Assembly (NCBI GenBank): GCA_946480705.1
Contig: CAMLLF010000003.1
Location: forward strand, 1 to 21,008
DNA from: an uncultured Lysobacteraceae bacterium
GTDB taxonomy: Bacteria > Pseudomonadota > Gammaproteobacteria > Xanthomonadales > Rhodanobacteraceae
Direction of reading: 5' to 3'
Length of the DNA: 21,008 nt
Part shown: one piece after another, positions 16,395-21,008 of the stretch
Layout of the letters: the number at the start of each line of letters is the position of its first letter
Position numbering within the stretch: position 1 is the stretch's first letter
The notes under the pieces: generated by a model
The model's database searches: none
The model's input: the letters and a program-made list of their open reading frames with translations, nothing else
What the model was told of the DNA's origin: nothing
Translations under genes and position numbers: made by a program

Positions 16395-17354
16395 ATGACT
16401 GCGACCTCGCCCGATACCCCGCTCGTCCTGCCGGCCGACCTGCGCACGCGGCTCGACCGCTCCGTCGCACAGGTCAACGGCGTGCTGCTCGGCAAAGCCG
16501 CCCAGGTGAATCTCGCGTTCGTCAGCCTCATCGCCGGCGGACACCTGCTGATCGAGGATCTGCCCGGTGTCGGCAAGACCACGCTGGCGCACGCGCTGGC
16601 CGCGACGCTGGATCTGAGTTTCCAGCGCGTGCAGTTCACGAGCGACCTGCTGCCGTCGGACATTATCGGCGTCGGCATCTTCGAGCGCGACAATAACCGA
16701 TTCGAATTCCATGCCGGCCCGCTGTTCGCGCAGCTCGTGCTCGCCGACGAAATCAACCGCGCGACGCCGAAGACGCAGAGCGCCCTGCTCGAAGCGATGG
16801 CCGAACAGCAGGTCACGGTCGACGGCCGCACGCACCCGCTGCCCGCGCCGTTCTACGTCGTCGCAACGCAGAACCCGCTCGACCTCGCCGGCACCTATCC
16901 GCTGCCCGATTCGCAGCTCGACCGCTTCATGCTGCGCATCAGCCTCGACTATCCGAGCCGCGAGGCCGAGCGCGAGCTCCTGACGTCGGCCAACCGGCAG
17001 GAACTCATCGCGACGCTCAAGCCGTGCATGAGCGCCGACGACATCCACGCGCTGCGCCAGCTCGTCGGCAGCGTCGTGGCGAGTCCGGCGCTCATCGACT
17101 ATCTGCAGGCGTTGATCGGCGCGACGCGCGGCCATGCCGACATCCGCATCGGCCTGTCGCCGCGCGCGGGACTTGCACTGCTGGCTGCGGCACGCGCGCA
17201 GGCACTGCTGAGCGGCCGCGGCTATGTGCTGCCGGAAGACGTGCAGGCCGTCTTCGTGCCGGTCACCGCGCATCGCCTCACTCTGACCGGCAGCGGCAAT
17301 CGCGACCGCGTCGCCGTCACGCGCGAACTGCTCGCCGGCGTGGCGGTGCGCTGA
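16395..17354 (+). CDS. MoxR family AAA+ ATPase
   Basis: The 319-residue product is a MoxR-type AAA+ ATPase: Walker A LPGVGKTT (56-63), Walker [11 protein letters not shown] (115-124), sensor 1 ATQNP (157-161), and SQLDRF (173-178) with the Arg finger. AAA_lid_2 follows (about 255-310, [11 protein letters not shown]). MoxR proteins act as chaperone-like ATPases that help assemble or activate partner complexes, often encoded with DUF58 and von Willebrand proteins. Here the partners are a DUF58 protein 1 nt downstream and a TgpA transglutaminase. The ATG at 16395 is taken as start although it lacks a Shine-Dalgarno; an in-frame GTG at 16365 would add ten residues and overlap the glycosyltransferase start. 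Confidence 0.93.
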   Translation: MTATSPDTPLVLPADLRTRLDRSVAQVNGVLLGKAAQVNLAFVSLIAGGHLLIEDLPGVGKTTLAHALAATLDLSFQRVQFTSDLLPSDIIGVGIFERDNNRFEFHAGPLFAQLVLADEINRATPKTQSALLEAMAEQQVTVDGRTHPLPAPFYVVATQNPLDLAGTYPLPDSQLDRFMLRISLDYPSREAERELLTSANRQELIATLKPCMSADDIHALRQLVGSVVASPALIDYLQALIGATRGHADIRIGLSPRAGLALLAAARAQALLSGRGYVLPEDVQAVFVPVTAHRLTLTGSGNRDRVAVTRELLAGVAVR

Positions 17355-17355
17355 T

Positions 17356-18327
17356 TTGAGCCGCGCTGCCGCCACCGGCGCGCTCTGGCTGAACCTGCTC
17401 GCGCGGGCCGAGAAGCGCTTGCCCGCGCTGACCCGGCTGCGCGCGCGGGAAAACCTGCCGATCCTGCTCGACCGGCGCCGCATCTATGTGCTGCCGACGC
17501 TGTTCGGCCTTGTATTCGCGGCAATGCTATTCGTCATGAGCATCGGCGCGCTGAACTACTACAACAATCCGGCGCTGTTGCTGACCGCGCTGCTCGGCTC
17601 GGTCAGCGTGCTCAGCATGCTCGTCGCGTTCCGCACGCTCGACGGGACCTGTCTCGACCGCGTCCAGGCCGAGCCCTGCCACGCGGGCGACCTGCTCGCG
17701 CTCGAACTCGTGTTCGCCGCGGGCACGCGCGTGCGGCCGGGCCTGCGCATCGACATCGGCGACAGCCACGCCGTGGTCACGGCCGAAGCCGGCGAGCCGC
17801 TGCGCGCCGTGCTCGCGCTGCCGACCGCACGTCGCGGCCTGATGACGTTGCCGCGGATCCGCTTCTGGACGCGCTGGCCCTACGGCTTGTTCCGTGCGTG
17901 GAGCTGGCTCAATCCGCAGATCGAACTTCTGGTCTATCCGCGCGCCGAGGCGAACGCCGTGCCGCTGCCGCAGGGCGCCGACCAGGCGCAGCGCAGCCGC
18001 ATCCAGCCGCTCGGCGAGGAGTTCGGCGCGCTGCGCGAATACCGCGCGAGCGATCCGCGCCGGCTGATCGCCTGGAAGGCGAGCGCACGCGCCGACCGCC
18101 TGCTCGTGCGCGAACCGGAACAATTGCTCGGCGAGGAATACGTGCTCGATTTCGATGCGCTGCCTTCGCTCGATCTCGAAGCGCGCATCTCGCGCCTGAC
18201 GCGCTGGGTGCTCATGGCGGAGGAACGTCGCGCGCGCTACACGCTGCTGCTGCCCGGACGGCGCTTCGGTCCCGATCTGGGCACCGAACACGCGCGCCGC
18301 TGTCTGCGCGAACTGGCGCTGTTCTGA
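17356..18327 (+). CDS. DUF58 domain membrane protein
   Basis: The 323-residue product has two adjacent membrane segments (about 43-63 and 72-92), then a mostly extramembrane domain. The DUF58 signature EFGALREYRASDPRR lies at about 222-236, followed by IAWKASAR. DUF58 proteins accompany MoxR ATPases and transglutaminase-like proteins; their biochemical role is not established. The start is TTG (17356), one base after the moxR stop, since no ATG or GTG precedes the conserved N-terminal region; coupling to moxR translation is likely. The stop overlaps the tgpA ATG as TGATG. Confidence 0.9.
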   Translation: MSRAAATGALWLNLLARAEKRLPALTRLRARENLPILLDRRRIYVLPTLFGLVFAAMLFVMSIGALNYYNNPALLLTALLGSVSVLSMLVAFRTLDGTCLDRVQAEPCHAGDLLALELVFAAGTRVRPGLRIDIGDSHAVVTAEAGEPLRAVLALPTARRGLMTLPRIRFWTRWPYGLFRAWSWLNPQIELLVYPRAEANAVPLPQGADQAQRSRIQPLGEEFGALREYRASDPRRLIAWKASARADRLLVREPEQLLGEEYVLDFDALPSLDLEARISRLTRWVLMAEERRARYTLLLPGRRFGPDLGTEHARRCLRELALF

Positions 18328-20288
18328 TGCGGCTGACCCGGCGCCAGTTCGACCTGACCACGCTGACCGTGCTCTGCGCGAGCTGGCTGCATGCGCCGCA
18401 TTTTCCCCTTTGGCTCAATGTGGCATTCACCGCCCTGGTCGCCGCACGCTGGCTGCAGCGCCGCCTGCGCCCGGACTGGGGCAAGCCGCCGGCGCTGCTG
18501 CGGCTGCCGCTGACGCTCGCGCTGCCGATCGTGGTCTGGCTGCAGTACGGCAACATCTTCGGTCTCGATCCCGGCAGTGTGTTCTCGGTCGGCATGCTCG
18601 TGCTCAAGCTCGCCGAAACCGAGACCACGCGCGACGCCCGCGCCGTTGCGACGTTCGGCATGTTCGTGCTGATGGCAGCGCTGCTGTTCGAGCAGGATCT
18701 GCTGACCACGCTCTATGTCGGCCTCGGCGTGGTACCGCTGCTGCTCGGCCTGCGCGCGCTCGAGGCCGACGAGACCTCGGCTGCCGCGCTGTCGCTGACC
18801 CGCGTCGCCCCCGGCCTGCGTGCCGTGCTCGCGAACCTGTTCGCGGCGGTGCCGCTCGCGCTGCTCGTATTCCTGTTCCTGCCGCGCCTCGCCGCACCGC
18901 TCTGGGCCACGCAGACCTCGCCGCAGGGCCGCACCGGCATCAGCGACAGTATGTCGCCGGGCCGCATGGGCGAGCTGTTTCTCGACGACTCACCGGCGTT
19001 CCGCGTGAGCTTCGACGGCGGCAACGCACCGCCGCCGGCGCAACGCTACTGGCGCGGCGTCGTGCTCTGGCGCTTCGACGGCCGTACCTGGTCGCGCGGC
19101 GGCGGACTCGCCATCGCCCCGGGACAGCAGCCGCTGCGCCCCGAAGGTCCCGAGGTCGGCTACGACATCACGCTGGAGCCGACCGAGAAGCGCTGGCTGT
19201 TCGCGCTCGACATGCCGACGTCCAATCCGGCCGGCTATATGCGCGACGAGGACTACACGCTGTCGGGCCTGCGTCCGATCAGCAAGCTGCTCGCCTACTC
19301 GCTGCGCTCGGCGCCGCAGTACCGGCTCGGCGGACTGACCGCGATCCAGCGCGGACTGCGCCTGCCGCCGAACGCGAATCCGCGCGCGGTCGCACTCGGC
19401 AAGCAGTGGGCCGAGGAATTCGGCGGCAACACCGACCGCATCCTCGAAGCCGCGCTGAATCTGATCCGCAACGAGTTCCGCTACACGTTGACGCCGCCGC
19501 CGCTGGGTCGCAATGCGGTCGACGATTTTCTGTTCGAGACCAAGGCCGGCTACTGCGAGCATTTCTCCTCGGCATTCGCGGTGCTGATGCGCGCGGCCGG
19601 TATCCCGACGCGCGTCGTGCTCGGCTATCAGGGCGGCTACTGGAACGAGACCGGCGCCTACATGGTCGTGCGCCAGTCCGACGCGCACGCCTGGAATGAA
19701 GTCTGGCTCGAGAATCGCGGCTGGGTCCGCATGGATCCGACCGCGGCGGTGCGGCCCGATCGCGTCGAACTCGGCAGCAGCGCGGCGCACGGCGGAGGTT
19801 ATGGCCGCGAGTGGATGCTCGCGCTGCGCAACCGCTGGGATCTCGTGAACCGGCTCTGGACCCAGATGGTCGTGCAGTTCGACGAACTGACGCAGCGCGG
19901 TCTGCTGCGCAGCGTCGGTATCGAGGAAGCCGACTGGCGCCAGCTCGGTCTCGCGTTCGCGGTCTGCATGACACTGCTCGCGGCGCTGGGTCTGTGGTGG
20001 GCGCTGCGGCGCGACCGCGGCGACGGCGACGCGCTCGATCGCGCCTACGACAAGCTGTGCGCCCGGCTCGCGCGACTCGGCGTCGCGCGCGCACCGTCGG
20101 AAGGGCCGGCCGACTATCTGCGCCGCGTGCTGCAGCAATGGCCGCAGGCACGCGAGACGCTCGAACCGCTGTTCGCGCGCTACATGCAGCTGCGCTACGC
20201 GAGTACCGATCTGCCCGCCGCGCCGCTGCGCGACTTCGCGCGGGACGCGCGCCGCATCGACCTGCGCCGCTGGCGGCGTTCGTCCTGA
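18327..20288 (+). CDS. tgpA: TgpA-type transmembrane transglutaminase (DUF3488 - transglutaminase - DUF4129)
   Basis: The 653-residue product has an N-terminal DUF3488 region with about five to six membrane segments (8-190), a periplasmic part, and a transglutaminase core. The core triad is Cys410 (GYCEHFSSA), His454 (SDAHAWNEVW) and Asp470 (RMDPTAAV). A last membrane segment (about 544-561) and a cytoplasmic DUF4129-like tail follow. In Pseudomonas aeruginosa TgpA is an essential inner-membrane protein with a periplasmic transglutaminase domain (Cys404, His448, Asp464); its physiological substrate is not firmly known. Length and architecture agree closely. The start is the ATG at 18327, overlapping the DUF58 stop by one base. 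It is the last gene of the moxR-DUF58-tgpA operon. Confidence 0.94.
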   Translation: MRLTRRQFDLTTLTVLCASWLHAPHFPLWLNVAFTALVAARWLQRRLRPDWGKPPALLRLPLTLALPIVVWLQYGNIFGLDPGSVFSVGMLVLKLAETETTRDARAVATFGMFVLMAALLFEQDLLTTLYVGLGVVPLLLGLRALEADETSAAALSLTRVAPGLRAVLANLFAAVPLALLVFLFLPRLAAPLWATQTSPQGRTGISDSMSPGRMGELFLDDSPAFRVSFDGGNAPPPAQRYWRGVVLWRFDGRTWSRGGGLAIAPGQQPLRPEGPEVGYDITLEPTEKRWLFALDMPTSNPAGYMRDEDYTLSGLRPISKLLAYSLRSAPQYRLGGLTAIQRGLRLPPNANPRAVALGKQWAEEFGGNTDRILEAALNLIRNEFRYTLTPPPLGRNAVDDFLFETKAGYCEHFSSAFAVLMRAAGIPTRVVLGYQGGYWNETGAYMVVRQSDAHAWNEVWLENRGWVRMDPTAAVRPDRVELGSSAAHGGGYGREWMLALRNRWDLVNRLWTQMVVQFDELTQRGLLRSVGIEEADWRQLGLAFAVCMTLLAALGLWWALRRDRGDGDALDRAYDKLCARLARLGVARAPSEGPADYLRRVLQQWPQARETLEPLFARYMQLRYASTDLPAAPLRDFARDARRIDLRRWRRSS

Positions 20289-20344
20289 TCGGGGATTCGA
20301 GTCCGGAGCAACTGCATCACCGACCCCAAAAAATCGGCGGAGCG

Positions 20345-20360
20345 ACCGCTTCGGCGGTTT
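20345..20360 (+). terminator. UUCG hairpin, possible terminator after tgpA
   Basis: ACCGC-TTCG-GCGGT (20345-20358) is a 5-bp stem with a stabilising UUCG loop followed by TTCC. An A6 tract (20329-20334) upstream would serve as the T-tract in the opposite direction. The plus-strand tail is short, so termination may be partial. The rest of the 144-nt gap to slp shows no clear promoter. Confidence 0.45.
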
Positions 20361-20432
20361 CCTGAACAGGCACGCCGCGACGACACGGGCCGGTGTATCG
20401 TCGGGACGTCGATGCGATTGCGGGAGCCCCCC

Positions 20433-20957
20433 ATGTCCTTCATCCGCCTGAGCCTGACCACCGCCCTGCTCGCTCTCGCCGGCTGCGCCACGGCACCGAA
20501 GCCGCTGCAGGGCGAGTTCGCCGCCGCTGCGCCCGACGCCGTCGCCGATGGACAGAAAGTTCGCTGGGGCGGCGAGATCATCCGTGTCGACAATGCCGCG
20601 GATCGGTCCTGCTTCGAAGTCCTCGCGCGCCCGCTCGACGGCAGCGCGCGGCCGCTGCGCCGCGACCGCAGCGACGGCCGTTTTCTCGCCTGCCGCAACG
20701 GTTTCTACGATCCGGCCGTGTTCGAACCTGGCCGCGACATCACCGTGACCGGCACGATCGCCGGCAGCGAACTGCGCAAGGTCGGCGACTACGACTACCG
20801 CTACACGCGCGTCGCCGCCGACGTGATCTATCTCTGGAACGAACGCGAGGCGCTGGCCTATCCGTCACCGTGGTTCTACGACCCGTTCTGGTACCGGCCG
20901 TGGTGGGGGCCGTCGTTCGTCGTCATCCATCACCGGCATGAGCGGCGGAAGAACTAG
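20433..20957 (+). CDS. slp: Slp family outer-membrane lipoprotein
   Basis: The 174-residue product begins with a lipoprotein signal, MSFIRLSLTTALLALAGC; Cys18 is the lipidation site, and Ala at +2 predicts sorting to the outer membrane. The mature part carries Slp-family features: WGGEIIRVDN (45-54), CFEVLARPL (60-68), GRFLACRNGFYDPAVF (82-97) and a beta-rich segment DITVTGTIAG (102-111). The C-terminus is rich in Trp, Tyr and Pro, then basic. E. coli Slp is a starvation- and stationary-phase-induced lipoprotein of unclear function. The ATG at 20433 follows GGGAG by 6 nt; an in-frame ATG at 20412 would put seven residues before the signal peptide. A frame of similar length overlapping it is a shadow. 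Confidence 0.9.
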   Translation: MSFIRLSLTTALLALAGCATAPKPLQGEFAAAAPDAVADGQKVRWGGEIIRVDNAADRSCFEVLARPLDGSARPLRRDRSDGRFLACRNGFYDPAVFEPGRDITVTGTIAGSELRKVGDYDYRYTRVAADVIYLWNEREALAYPSPWFYDPFWYRPWWGPSFVVIHHRHERRKN

Positions 20958-21008
20958 AAGCGCCGGCAACGAGTGCAGCGGAATGAGAAACGAGTAAATG
21001 CGAAGCGC

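Noticed and set aside
14814..17483. 889-residue open frame on the minus strand covering the glycosyltransferase and running antisense through moxR
   Set aside because: Only the part below 16370 has membrane segments and family motifs. The remainder is antisense to moxR, which has complete AAA+ motifs, and open antisense frames are expected at this GC content.
20295..20325. GGATTCGAGTCC-like stretch resembling a tRNA T-arm, possible tRNA remnant or attachment site
   Set aside because: The flanking bases do not form a T-stem, and no acceptor stem or CCA context exists.
20393..20941. 182-residue plus-strand frame overlapping slp
   Set aside because: No signal peptide or motif; the slp frame has a lipobox, a ribosome-binding site and family segments.

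Overview
This is a GC-rich, gene-dense chromosomal window from a gammaproteobacterium. The gene order and protein signatures point to Xanthomonadales/Lysobacterales or a neighbouring lineage. The clues are a pabB gene between fabF and pabC, the run pabC-mltG-tmk-holB-pilZ, a YceF-type Maf protein beside yceD-rpmF, and a TgpA-type transglutaminase. The lineage call is inference from gene order. I see no mobile element, CRISPR array, tRNA or rRNA, and no non-coding stretch longer than about 215 bases.

Layout. (1) Positions 1-1587 (+): 3' part of a FadJ/FadB-type beta-oxidation gene. It ends at a long palindrome (about 1592-1679) that looks like a bidirectional terminator facing the convergent operon. 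(2) Positions 13592 down to 1657 (-): a long housekeeping block, yceD-rpmF | fabH-fabD-fabG | acpP | fabF | pabB-pabC-mltG-tmk-holB-pilZ-panE-like. It couples a ribosomal protein, the type II fatty acid synthesis core, p-aminobenzoate (folate) synthesis, a murein terminase, dTMP kinase, the clamp-loader delta' subunit and a type IV pilus factor. From pabB to the panE-like gene, neighbours overlap or touch (ATGA, 8 nt, ATGA, ATGA, 1-nt gap, TGATG), so this stretch is probably one translationally coupled operon. Hairpins between rpmF and fabH and between acpP and fabF, and a promoter-like site before acpP, probably divide the upstream part into subunits. plsX, usual between rpmF and fabH in E. 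coli and Pseudomonas, is missing. (3) Positions 13712-14754 (+): an unrecognised membrane-anchored coiled-coil protein coupled by ATGA to yceF. (4) Positions 16370-14814 (-): a polytopic ArnT/PMT-like glycosyltransferase. (5) Positions 16395-20288 (+): moxR - DUF58 - tgpA, a tightly packed envelope-associated module. (6) Positions 20433-20957 (+): an Slp-family outer-membrane lipoprotein.

Most of this is conserved core genome. The observations worth a second look are small: a PabC lacking its PLP-contacting Glu, a PIAGT-type PabB, loss of plsX, a possibly leaderless yceD mRNA, an acpP Shine-Dalgarno inside a hairpin, a long palindrome overlapping a stop codon, and overlapping divergent starts between the glycosyltransferase and moxR. 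I do not find a convincing previously undescribed system.
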